From the NCBI GenBank assembly GCA_964465295.1, contig CAYXKC010000001.1, positions 66,305 through 130,304 on the forward strand: a stretch of 64,000 nucleotides of DNA, written 5' to 3'. Within the stretch, counting starts at the first letter, position 1, and the number at the start of each line of letters is the position of its first letter. This DNA comes from Methanolacinia sp964465295. Lineage in GTDB: Archaea > Halobacteriota > Methanomicrobia > Methanomicrobiales > Methanomicrobiaceae. The position numbers were made by a program, and so were the translations under genes. The notes under the pieces are model-generated. The model had not been told where the DNA came from, ran no database searches, and was given only the letters and a program-made list of their open reading frames with translations. Positions 51,893 to 59,939 of this stretch are shown piece by piece.

Positions 51893-53824
51893 ATGAAACT
51901 AGTACCAGATACAAGCGTCGTCATAGACGGGCGCATCACCTCGATGATTCAGGAATCGGGTGAATATAAAGGGGCCACAATAATTGTTCCGGAGGCCGTA
52001 ATAGCAGAATTGGAGGCACAGGCAAACCAGGGTCGAGAAATTGGTTTTAGTGGCCTCACCGAACTTCAGGAACTTTCAAAACTGGCAGAAGAAGGAATAA
52101 TAGAGCTTAAATATACCGGAGAGAGGCCGAGTCTTGACCAGGTGAAACTGGCAAGCGGAGGAGAGATAGATGCATTAATCCGTAAAGTCGCCCTGGAGCA
52201 CGGGGATGCTCTTTTTATAACAAGCGATATAGTACAGTCCGAAGTGGCAAAGGCCAAAGGAATCAATGTACTGTATCTCAAACCCCAGGCTGGCGAATTT
52301 TCACCTCTTCAGATTGAGAACTACTTCGATGACAATACACTTGCAGTATTTTTAAAAGAGAGATCAAAACCGGTTGCAAGGAAAGGGACACTTCGCGACA
52401 GCAGTATTGTAGTACTTCGTGAAGACACACTCTCCGAATATGAGCTGAAACAGATCTCGCAGGAGATACTTGAGAGAGCCAAGAGGGATCCGGACGGATT
52501 CATCGAACTTGAAAAGAGAGGCATCACTATAGTACAGATAGGTTCGATGCGCATCTCGATCTCGAGGAGGCCTTTCTCTGACGGAATGGAGATTACGGCA
52601 GTAAGACCTATCGTTGACAGGTCACTTTCCGACTACAGTATGGCAGGCCTTATCGAAAAAAAGCTGTCAGAAGGAAGGAAAGGTATGATAATCGCCGGAG
52701 TTCCCGGGGCTGGAAAGACTACCCTTGCACAGAGCGTTGCTATATTCCTGTCCGGTAAGGGTAAAATAGTCAAGACCATGGAAGCCCCCAGGGATATCCA
52801 GGTGCCCGGCAACATTACGCAGTATACGGCTCTTGAAGAAAGCATGGAGAACACTGCAGAAGTGATGCTCCTTATAAGGCCCGATTTTGTCATATTCGAC
52901 GAACTCCGGAAAAATACCGATTTCCGTGTCTTTGCAGATATGAGGCTTGCAGGTGTGGGGATGATTGGTGTCGTCCACGCAACCACAGTCGCGGATGCGC
53001 TCCAGAGATTTTTAGGGAGAGTCGATTTCGGTGTAATTCACCAGGTCGTCGATACCGTGGTCCTTGTAAAGGAAGGTGAGATTGCTGCAGTTTACGATCT
53101 TATATTCGATTTTAAGGTTCCCGAATCCATTCCTGATGAGGAAGAGGAGCTTTCCATAAGGCCGGTAATCTCCATGGTAAATCACTCTACCGGAAAAACC
53201 GAGTCCGAGATCTTCAGGTACGATGGCGAGACGATAATTCTCTCCGAGAAGTCACAGGAGGTGTCCGAACCGGTTTCGGTCCCTGAAAAGAATGAAGAGA
53301 GTTCCGGCGGCGATATTTCCATGAGGCTTGTCGAAAGAGAAATTCAGAGAGAGATCGGCCGGTTTACAGCAGGAAAGATCATTGTTTCGATGCAAAATGA
53401 GAACAAGGCTGTCGTTTTTATAGACGACAAAGATGTTCCGGCTGCTATAGGGAAAGGCGGGAAAAATGTCGCTTCTATTGTCAATAAGCTGAGCATAGGC
53501 ATCGACATCCGCCCCATGAGCGAATATATGCCTGAAAAGCGTTCTCAAAAGGAGGATGAGTTCGACAAACCTGTATTATTGCCCGGAAGTGGTGATAATG
53601 ATCAAAAGAGAGGTCTGACTATCCGCATCGATAGAAAAGACCTCATTATAAGTTCTCCTGATAACAGCGGAAAGATCGTCGACGTCTTTGGAGGAAAAGA
53701 ATATCTCTTTACTGCAACCGTCAACGATGAGGGTGAGATACACATGTCCAAGAACAACAGTATCGCACAGGAAATGATTCGCAGGTATAACGAGGGCGAA
53801 GAGATCAGGCTCAGGCCTGTATAA
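51893..53824 (+). CDS. PIN domain-ATPase-KH protein (PINA-like)
   Basis: The 643-residue protein combines an N-terminal PIN domain (DTSVVIDGRITSMI with metal aspartates; GGEIDALIRKVALEHGDALFITSD), a PilT/VirB11-like ATPase (Walker A GVPGAGKTTLAQS near residue 270, VIFDELRKNTDFRVFADMRLAGVGMIGVVHA) and a KH domain (IGKGGKNVASIVNKL near residue 520). Archaeal PINA proteins form hexamers and in Sulfolobus promote Holliday-junction migration with Hjc/Hjm. It could also act in RNA processing, given PIN and KH domains. It starts 126 bases after hisI and precedes leuS. Confidence 0.9.
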   Translation: MKLVPDTSVVIDGRITSMIQESGEYKGATIIVPEAVIAELEAQANQGREIGFSGLTELQELSKLAEEGIIELKYTGERPSLDQVKLASGGEIDALIRKVALEHGDALFITSDIVQSEVAKAKGINVLYLKPQAGEFSPLQIENYFDDNTLAVFLKERSKPVARKGTLRDSSIVVLREDTLSEYELKQISQEILERAKRDPDGFIELEKRGITIVQIGSMRISISRRPFSDGMEITAVRPIVDRSLSDYSMAGLIEKKLSEGRKGMIIAGVPGAGKTTLAQSVAIFLSGKGKIVKTMEAPRDIQVPGNITQYTALEESMENTAEVMLLIRPDFVIFDELRKNTDFRVFADMRLAGVGMIGVVHATTVADALQRFLGRVDFGVIHQVVDTVVLVKEGEIAAVYDLIFDFKVPESIPDEEEELSIRPVISMVNHSTGKTESEIFRYDGETIILSEKSQEVSEPVSVPEKNEESSGGDISMRLVEREIQREIGRFTAGKIIVSMQNENKAVVFIDDKDVPAAIGKGGKNVASIVNKLSIGIDIRPMSEYMPEKRSQKEDEFDKPVLLPGSGDNDQKRGLTIRIDRKDLIISSPDNSGKIVDVFGGKEYLFTATVNDEGEIHMSKNNSIAQEMIRRYNEGEEIRLRPV

Positions 53825-53850
53825 TTTATTATTTTTGGAGCTGGTGTAAA

Positions 53851-56634
53851 TTGGCAAAATATGACATGCGTGAATATGAACGGGAATACCGTGAGTCCTG
53901 GGCGCATATCTTTGAGGCGGATCCGGGGGAAGCCGACAAATTCTATGTAAATGTTGCATATCCTTATCCGAGCGGCGCTATGCACGTTGGTCATGGCAGA
54001 ACATATATCGTCCCCGACGTCATCGCCCGTTACTACAGGATGCGCGGGAAACATGTTCTCTTTCCTATGGCATTCCACGTGACTGGTACGCCTGTAATCG
54101 GTATCTCCCGGAGAATAGCCAATGGTGATCAAAAGACTATAAGCCTGTACCGCGATCTGTACAGGGTCCCGCCGGATGTTCTGGAAAAGTTTGTCGATCC
54201 CGATGAGATAGTGCGCTATTTCAGCAGCGAGTACGAGCGGGTTATGCGAAATTGCGGGCTTTCAATCGACTGGAGAAGGCGGTTTACTACAGTGTACCCG
54301 CAGTACAGCCGGTTTATCGAATGGCAGTATCTCCACCTGATGGAGGATAATCATGTAGTCCGCGGTGCGCACCCGGTGAAATACTGTCCCCAGTGCGACA
54401 ATCCGGTCGGGGATCACGACCTCCTTGAGGGTGAAAAGGCAGAGATCATCAGGTTTGTCCTGGTAATGTTTAAATGGGGTGAATTTACAATCCCCTGCGC
54501 CACTCTCAGGCCCGAGACAACATACGGGGTCACAAATCTCTGGATTAACCCCGGTGTTACTTACAAAAAGGTGATAGTCGACGGACAGAATTGGATTCTT
54601 TCTCCCGAGGCTGCAAATAAGATCGGCCTCCAGGATCATTCTGTTGAAGAGATCGGGGAGATCAAAGGCTCCGAACTTGTCGACCAGAAGGTTTCACATC
54701 CCTTCTGCGGCGAGGTTCCCGTTCTTCCTGCAACCTTTGTCGATCCGGACATGGCAACAGGTATAGTAATGAGCGTTCCCGCCCACGCACCATTTGATTA
54801 TATTGCGTTAAGGGATCTTCAATCTGAAGGAAAATACACCTCTATTGAACCGGTTCCCTTAATTTCGGTTGAAGGCTACGGCAAATTCCCTGCAAAGGAC
54901 GCTGTTGAGAAGTCCGGTATAAAGGACCAGAACGATCCCGGTATGGAGACTCTCACGCAGGAGGTATACAGCGCTGAGTTCTCGGGCGGCCGCATGCTTC
55001 CGGAGTACGGCGGCAAACCTGTCAGGATTGCGCGTGAAGAGTATTCACAGATAATGCTGGAGCAGCACGGCTCGCTTGTCATGTATGAATTTGATCTCCG
55101 CAATGTTGTCTGCCGTTGCGGAGGCCCTGTATTTGTGAGGATACTCAAAGACCAGTGGTTCCTCCAATACAGCGATCCTGTATGGAAAGAGGCGGTTCAC
55201 GAACAGCTTGGCAATATAACAATTGTACCCCCCGAGGTCCGGGCAGAGTTTGACAGGACCGTAGACTGGCTTAACGACTGGGCATGCACCAGAAGAGTCG
55301 GGCTTGGAACAAAACTCCCGTGGGATAAGAACTGGCTTGTCGAACCGCTTTCAGATTCGACGATCTATATGGCCTTTTATACAATTGCGCACAAGCTCGT
55401 GAAACTGGATGCGGAAAAGCTTACCCCTGATGTATTTGATTATATATTCCTCGGGAAGGGTTCCCCCGACAACCTGCCTCTCGATAAGGCGGTTGTCGAA
55501 GATCTAAGATCGGAATTCCTGTACTGGTATCCATATGATTTCAGGTTCTCTGCAAAGGACCTGATCTCAAACCACCTGACATTCCAGCTCTTCCATCACA
55601 AGGCAATCTTCCCCTCCGAACTCCAGCCCAAAGGTATGGTCGTTTTTGGAATGGGTCTTTTGGAAGGCGCGAAGATGTCTTCTTCTAAGGGCAATGTCTT
55701 TTTGCTTGAAGACGCGGTCGAAGAGGTGGGTGCAGATACGGTCCGTATGTTCCTCGTGGGAAGTGCAGAGCCGTGGCAGGACTTTGACTGGAGAAGGGAG
55801 CTCGTATCCTCGACCCGGAAGCAGATTGATCGCTTCATCAATACTATCGAGGAGGGTTCGGATAGTACCGAGGAGTACCCGATCGATGAATGGCTTGTCT
55901 CACGCATGCAGGAGCATATCCGGAATACGACCGATGCAATGAATTCGTTCCAGACCCGGCAGGCGCTGCAGGAGGCATATTTCGCCATAGAATCCGATCT
56001 AAAATGGTACAGGAAGAGACTCCCGGGGGATGCCAGGTCGTCTGCTGCGGTCATGAAGATCAGCGACTCCTGGATCAGGCTTCTTGCGCCTTTCATTCCT
56101 TTTTCGGCACAGAGGCTCTGGGAAGAGAACGGGGGAGAGGGCGAGGTTGCATTTGCATCCTGGCCTGTTCCTGACGACTCCCTGGTAAACCCGAGTCTTG
56201 AACTTGCTGAAGAACTGTTGTCGAGGACGGTTGAGGATATCGATTCGATCATGAAACTTATCCAGATCGAGCCTTCAGGTATCACACTTTTCATCTCTCC
56301 TGAGTGGAAATCAGTTATCTTTAACATGATCTCCAACGCCGAAAACAAGGGGAAGGTAATTTCTGAAATAATGAAAGATGAAGAGATGAGAAAACGCGGT
56401 AAGGAGGCAACCGATTCTGCGAAACAGATTACAAATCTAATCCACCGCCTCCCGCCCGAGGTTGTTGAAAGAATTGCATCCGTCTCGATGGATGAAAAAG
56501 AGGTCTTTGAGATTGCAAGGGCATTCATAGAGAATGAATTCGGTCTTCCCTTAAAGATCGTTTCCGCCGATGACAGCACCCACCAGAAGGCACGGCAGGC
56601 ACTTCCGTTCAAGCCCGCGATTGTTATAGAATAA
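53851..56634 (+). CDS. leuS: leucyl-tRNA synthetase
   Basis: LeuRS charges tRNA-Leu. The 927-residue archaeal-type enzyme has the HVGH signature at residues 45-48, an editing CP1 insertion (TLRPETTYGVTNLW ... VSVPAHAPFD-like MSVPAHAPFD), and the second ATP signature GAKMSSSKGNVF. I chose TTG at 53851 because GGTG and GGAG motifs lie just upstream and the reading gives AKYDMREYEREYR; the first in-frame ATG is five codons later at 53866. It follows the PINA-like gene by 26 bases. Confidence 0.95.
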   Translation: MAKYDMREYEREYRESWAHIFEADPGEADKFYVNVAYPYPSGAMHVGHGRTYIVPDVIARYYRMRGKHVLFPMAFHVTGTPVIGISRRIANGDQKTISLYRDLYRVPPDVLEKFVDPDEIVRYFSSEYERVMRNCGLSIDWRRRFTTVYPQYSRFIEWQYLHLMEDNHVVRGAHPVKYCPQCDNPVGDHDLLEGEKAEIIRFVLVMFKWGEFTIPCATLRPETTYGVTNLWINPGVTYKKVIVDGQNWILSPEAANKIGLQDHSVEEIGEIKGSELVDQKVSHPFCGEVPVLPATFVDPDMATGIVMSVPAHAPFDYIALRDLQSEGKYTSIEPVPLISVEGYGKFPAKDAVEKSGIKDQNDPGMETLTQEVYSAEFSGGRMLPEYGGKPVRIAREEYSQIMLEQHGSLVMYEFDLRNVVCRCGGPVFVRILKDQWFLQYSDPVWKEAVHEQLGNITIVPPEVRAEFDRTVDWLNDWACTRRVGLGTKLPWDKNWLVEPLSDSTIYMAFYTIAHKLVKLDAEKLTPDVFDYIFLGKGSPDNLPLDKAVVEDLRSEFLYWYPYDFRFSAKDLISNHLTFQLFHHKAIFPSELQPKGMVVFGMGLLEGAKMSSSKGNVFLLEDAVEEVGADTVRMFLVGSAEPWQDFDWRRELVSSTRKQIDRFINTIEEGSDSTEEYPIDEWLVSRMQEHIRNTTDAMNSFQTRQALQEAYFAIESDLKWYRKRLPGDARSSAAVMKISDSWIRLLAPFIPFSAQRLWEENGGEGEVAFASWPVPDDSLVNPSLELAEELLSRTVEDIDSIMKLIQIEPSGITLFISPEWKSVIFNMISNAENKGKVISEIMKDEEMRKRGKEATDSAKQITNLIHRLPPEVVERIASVSMDEKEVFEIARAFIENEFGLPLKIVSADDSTHQKARQALPFKPAIVIE

Positions 56635-56682
56635 AAATAATTTTTTAAAAAAAATACTCTGTTATCTGTAAAAAGAAAAATT

Positions 56683-57582
56683 TCAGAGTTGATTTTCAAT
56701 TTTTATTTGAGCATCTTTTATCTTTTTAACTAGCTTTTCAAGTGTTGGGATCGCTAAGATTAGTGTATCTGATAACCAACTTTCAGCAGTTTGTCGATTA
56801 TTTGTCCATAGATCTAATTGACCATTTATTTTATGAATGCCTTCAGAATATTCTTCAAACTCTAAGTAAAAATTTTCATCTTCAGCTAAATATCTCGTTG
56901 TTAATAATAATTTTACTGAATTTCCTCGTAATCTATTTGTACAATAAGAATATACTTGTCCCATTTTGCAGTATGTATTTTGTTTAAGACTATCGCGACA
57001 TGCGTATAAAGTATTAAGATTGGATTCCATCTCATTAATTAAAGCAGTAAGTTTTCGAAGATTTTCATCGTGGATTATTATTTGATATATTGAATTTCGT
57101 CCTTTAATTATCTCTAATACATAGCTATCATAAATATCAGGATTATTCAAACAATCTTGAATAGCAAGTATTAATTTTTTCTTAAAGTCATCCATTTTTC
57201 TTATATACTCAACCGAACCAAAACTTGGATAAAAAAGAATCCCTTTTATCGATAGATCAAATGGAATTCTAGTTTGAATATTCTCATCTGCAATTATCAC
57301 TGTTCCATTAGTGAAACTTTGACGAACTCCAAGTTCCCATAAAACATTAGCGTTAGTATCTGTAATATCGGCCACTACAACTTTAGAAAAAATTAAATTG
57401 CGGATAATATCTTGTAATAATCCTGTTCTCATTGGTTCAGAACGTTCAACAAGTATTTTGATATTGCTTTCAATGGACGGTTTTAATAGATTATAATAAT
57501 GATTATCCCAATAAGTCTCATTATGGTCAGACGTTGTTTCACTGAATGGCATAATGATATAGCACTTGTTATAATAGTTCAT
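56683..57582 (-). CDS. orphan TIR-like / nucleoside 2-deoxyribosyltransferase-like protein
   Basis: Residues 1 to about 150 have the fold signature of TIR-like/nucleoside-deoxyribosyltransferase domains: CYIIMPFSET at the start, then VVVADITDTNANVLWELGVRQSF, where the Glu in WELG matches the catalytic glutamate of this superfamily. Residues about 165-299 are mostly helical with no recognised domain. Domains of this type often cleave NAD or nucleotides in defence systems; no partner sensor gene is present. Base composition is far more AT-rich than in leuS or the genes beyond, so it was probably acquired by transfer. A defence role is inference. Confidence 0.65.
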   Translation of the reverse strand: MNYYNKCYIIMPFSETTSDHNETYWDNHYYNLLKPSIESNIKILVERSEPMRTGLLQDIIRNLIFSKVVVADITDTNANVLWELGVRQSFTNGTVIIADENIQTRIPFDLSIKGILFYPSFGSVEYIRKMDDFKKKLILAIQDCLNNPDIYDSYVLEIIKGRNSIYQIIIHDENLRKLTALINEMESNLNTLYACRDSLKQNTYCKMGQVYSYCTNRLRGNSVKLLLTTRYLAEDENFYLEFEEYSEGIHKINGQLDLWTNNRQTAESWLSDTLILAIPTLEKLVKKIKDAQIKIENQL

Positions 57583-57917
57583 AATTTACAAATCCTAATT
57601 CATTCATGTGATATGTAATAATGATAAAATTGAGATTAATAATTTATCTTGATTGCGTAGTATTTTATTTTTAATTCTGTGATTGATAATATTACATGTT
57701 TTTCGAAGATTTATTGTTCTCTACAAGTGATGCCAGCTCTCTATTTCTGTTAACTATAAAAATCAAGGAAATTTATTATGATATGACATAACCGCTCTTG
57801 ATTCTTGCATTATCTAAGTATTTCAAGAAGTCTTCTTTTTTATCATAACCTGTTTTTTGTTGTATGGAATATTTGGTCTTTAGATATCTGTTACAGTGGG
57901 TATATTAAAAAAAAGCG
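57583..57917. other. AT-rich non-coding remainder of the TIR-like islet
   Basis: These 335 bases are AT-rich and carry no full gene. A short degraded-looking reading frame near 57776-57905 is listed separately. No repeats or attachment sites at the islet boundaries were recognised. Confidence 0.5.
57776..57905 (-). pseudogene. possible C-terminal gene fragment
   Basis: Read on the minus strand, this interval gives an uninterrupted stretch without a start codon that ends GYDKKEDFLKYLDNARIKSGYVIS before a TAA. Its composition is protein-like, unlike the adjacent spacer, and it lacks a 5' end. It may be the remnant of a gene broken when the neighbouring AT-rich material arrived. Chance cannot be excluded. 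Confidence 0.25.
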
Positions 57918-58262
57918 TTATTTGTTTTTAACAGCATCAGCTGCTTTCTTCTTCCGTTCTTTGCTATTGTACCCGGTTACATATTCCAGGTAGTCCCTGA
58001 ATCTTCTGTTTGTATCAAGGACAATATTGTCGGCTTCGGCTTCAGGAAAGGCGTCATAAAGGTCGACCCTGGATTCGGTATCGATACACAACATATTGCC
58101 TTTGTCATTAATCCAGGCTTCAAGGCGGCTGAATGATCCGAAACCAATGGAGCAGTGTCCGTCCTTCTCTTTAGCCACAGTATCGAAATACTTCTTCAGG
58201 CCGTCTTTCATTCTTTCCTCGAGGCCTTCTTTGAATCCTCTTTTAATAGAATACTCCTGCAT
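57918..58262 (-). CDS. DUF5611-like small methanogen protein
   Basis: The 114-residue protein starts MQEYSIKRGFKEGLEERMKD and has FGSFSRLEAWINDKGNMLCIDTES and a lysine-rich tail. It matches a small euryarchaeal family that I believe is DUF5611, of unknown function. It is divergent from the PAC2-family gene. Confidence 0.65.
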   Translation of the reverse strand: MQEYSIKRGFKEGLEERMKDGLKKYFDTVAKEKDGHCSIGFGSFSRLEAWINDKGNMLCIDTESRVDLYDAFPEAEADNIVLDTNRRFRDYLEYVTGYNSKERKKKAADAVKNK

Positions 58263-58390
58263 ATATTACTATTATACTTCATCAGATTAATTAATTCAGA
58301 TTGCTGTTTTCCCCGAATATGCCTCCTGCATGCCGGATATTATGGTAATGTTTATTAACTGTTTTATCAATGTGATTATCAGGGGATTTT

Positions 58391-59110
58391 ATGGAAGATA
58401 TAAGAATTAAGGCAGACCCTTCCGGGAAACGGTATGATACCGCTCTAATCGGGTTCCCCGGCAGTGGTCTTGTAGGCAGCATCTCTATTCAATACCTTGT
58501 TGACAATGCAGATTTTGAATACATCGGCAGCATCACCAGCAAATACTTTCCGCCTATCGTAATGATGATGGAAGGGCTTGTCAATGCCCCGCTGAGAATC
58601 TACGAGAAGGATTCAATGGTCGCTTTTGTATCCGATATACCGATACATCCCACAATCTGCTATGAACTCTCAAACTCTATTGTCGAGTGGCTTAAAGGCC
58701 GGGAGGTAGGGGAGATCGATGTAGTGGCAGGTATCGTTACAAATACCTTTGAGAAGAGAGTCTTCGGGGTTGCAACTGAACCTGCCCTCCTCGATAAGAT
58801 CAGGGATCATACTGACATCCTTTCGATGGGCAGTATTTCAGGCATTCCCGGAAGCATTCTTTCGGAGTGCAAAGCCACGGATATCCCGTGCCTTGGACTT
58901 CTTGGGGAGAGTGTAAACAACCCTGATCCCCGTGCGGCGGTTTCGGTTCTTGAAGTCCTGAATAAAATATACGACCTGAAAGTTGATGTCGAACCACTGC
59001 TTGAACAGGCTGAAGAGATTGAGGCTACAATGCAGAAGATTTCAGAACAGGTACAAAAGACTGAGGATCAGCAGTTGCCTAAAAAAGAGCATCTGCCGAT
59101 GTACGGGTGA
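58391..59110 (+). CDS. PAC2-family proteasome assembly chaperone-like protein
   Basis: The 239-residue protein resembles archaeal homologues of proteasome assembly chaperone 2: ALIGFPGSGLVGSISIQYLVD, MMMEGLVNAPLRIYEKD, VVAGIVTNTFEKRVFGVAT and GSISGIPGSILSEC. It probably has the purine-nucleoside-phosphorylase-like fold of the family and may assist 20S proteasome assembly, though archaeal data are limited. Its end overlaps the GTG/ATG region of DUF473. Confidence 0.85.
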   Translation: MEDIRIKADPSGKRYDTALIGFPGSGLVGSISIQYLVDNADFEYIGSITSKYFPPIVMMMEGLVNAPLRIYEKDSMVAFVSDIPIHPTICYELSNSIVEWLKGREVGEIDVVAGIVTNTFEKRVFGVATEPALLDKIRDHTDILSMGSISGIPGSILSECKATDIPCLGLLGESVNNPDPRAAVSVLEVLNKIYDLKVDVEPLLEQAEEIEATMQKISEQVQKTEDQQLPKKEHLPMYG

Positions 59111-59121
59111 AGGTGAAGGGA

Positions 59122-59514
59122 ATGAAGATCGCAGCACTTACCGGAATTTCGCCGAATGTTATCGCAGAATTAAGAGCAGGCAAACCCAGAACTCTCGAAC
59201 TCCAGAGCGCCCACAATATCATAACGCTTACTGATGTCCTTCCCGGAGATCATGTGTTCATGACGCATATCGATCTTGATGATGTATGTTCCGGAGATCC
59301 GGGGATAATCGTTGAGGTTCTCTCAATTACGATTAACATGAAGAGAATGGTCGAATATATCAACCCTTACTATTATGAGGAGAAGGAGAGGATGTCTGCA
59401 CGGATCCAGGTTAGATATGTCGATCATACAACTGCAAAGAGCGTGGATGGAAGAAACTGGGCCAAACCGACAGTTGTGGACATTCTTCCTTCAGCCGTCT
59501 TTCATGCAGGCTGA
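59122..59514 (+). CDS. DUF473 family protein
   Basis: About 130 residues matching archaeal DUF473: AALTGISPNVIAELRAGKPRTLELQSAHNIITL, then PGDHVFMTHIDLDDV. The function is unknown. The ATG at 59122 has GGTGA a few bases upstream (59112-59116), which decides it over the GTG at 59107 that overlaps the PAC2 stop. Confidence 0.8.
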   Translation: MKIAALTGISPNVIAELRAGKPRTLELQSAHNIITLTDVLPGDHVFMTHIDLDDVCSGDPGIIVEVLSITINMKRMVEYINPYYYEEKERMSARIQVRYVDHTTAKSVDGRNWAKPTVVDILPSAVFHAG

Positions 59515-59560
59515 AACATTTTTCTTCACTTTTTAAAAAAGGTTAATTAACTGAACAGGC

Positions 59561-59570
59561 GTATAATATA
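59561..59570 (+). promoter_or_regulatory. TATA box of tRNA-Arg
   Basis: GTATAATATA lies about 20 bases before the mature 5' end of tRNA-Arg, at normal archaeal spacing for a transcript starting close to the tRNA. Confidence 0.5.
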
Positions 59571-59585
59571 GAGTAATCCTTAGGT

Positions 59586-59660
59586 GGGCCTGTGGCTTAG
59601 CCTGGATATAGCGCCGGGCTTCTAACCCGGATGTCGGGGGTTCGAATCCCTCCAGGCCCG
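59586..59660 (+). tRNA. tRNA-Arg (anticodon UCU)
   Basis: A 75-nt cloverleaf: acceptor GGGCCTG pairs with CAGGCCC at the end, anticodon stem CCGGG/CCCGG encloses the loop CTTCTAA with anticodon TCT, and the T arm reads GGGGG-TTCGAAT-CCCTC. The discriminator base is G59660; CCA is not encoded. It is followed by an oligo-T terminator. Confidence 0.95.
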
Positions 59661-59680
59661 TTGTTTTTTTGGATTTTTTA
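59661..59680 (+). terminator. oligo-T terminator of tRNA-Arg
   Basis: TTGTTTTTTTGGATTTTTTA follows the tRNA immediately. Two T-runs of this kind normally terminate archaeal stable-RNA transcripts, separating the tRNA from the structured segment beyond. Confidence 0.5.
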
Positions 59681-59700
59681 GTTTAATTGGTTATTTTTAT

Positions 59701-59905
59701 TTGGGCATAAGCCCCTTCGGGGCTGCCCAATGCTTAATTCGCTTCGCGAATTTACGCAGTGGTGATAGACCGGCCTGGACACTACTCATTCGGGTAGTTT
59801 CGGCCGGGAAAAACCCTCGAGCAATCGGGAAAGGAAAGTGTCCCCAATGGAGAATTATCACCATTGAGGGGGGGAACAGGGAGGGGGAAACCTCTCCCTC
59901 CCTTA
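59701..59905 (+). ncRNA. candidate structured non-coding RNA, unknown class
   Basis: On the plus strand the segment folds into: hairpin TTGGGC/GCCCAA (59701-59706/59725-59730) with inner AGCCCC/GGGGCT; hairpin AATTCGC/GCGAATT (59736-59742/59746-59752); a long-range 11-bp helix 59757-59767/59856-59866 closing a multiloop; CCGGCC/GGCCGG (59770-59775/59802-59807) holding ACTACTC/GGGTAGT; a hairpin with GCAA tetraloop (59816-59829); a possible pseudoknot GGACAC/GTGTCC (59777-59782/59838-59843); and a terminator-like AGGGAGGG/CCCTCCCT hairpin (59878-59885/59896-59903). Three pairs are G-U on this strand and would be C-A on the other, favouring plus-strand transcription. No known family was recognised. 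Confidence 0.5.
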
Positions 59906-59939
59906 AATAATCAAATGCCTAAAAAAAAGATTGGGAAAG

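Noticed and set aside
55596..56699. A 367-codon open frame antisense to leuS
   Set aside because: It is the shadow of the highly conserved leuS frame, is serine-rich in the way antisense frames are, and has no recognisable domain.
59701..59905. RNase P RNA or SRP RNA
   Set aside because: GGGAAAGGAAAG loosely recalls RNase P region I, but the segment is too short and lacks the other conserved regions; the SRP S-domain motif is absent.
59701..59910. Plus-strand open frame across the structured segment
   Set aside because: The frame follows the hairpins, its translation has no family resemblance, and the strong helices explain the sequence better as RNA.
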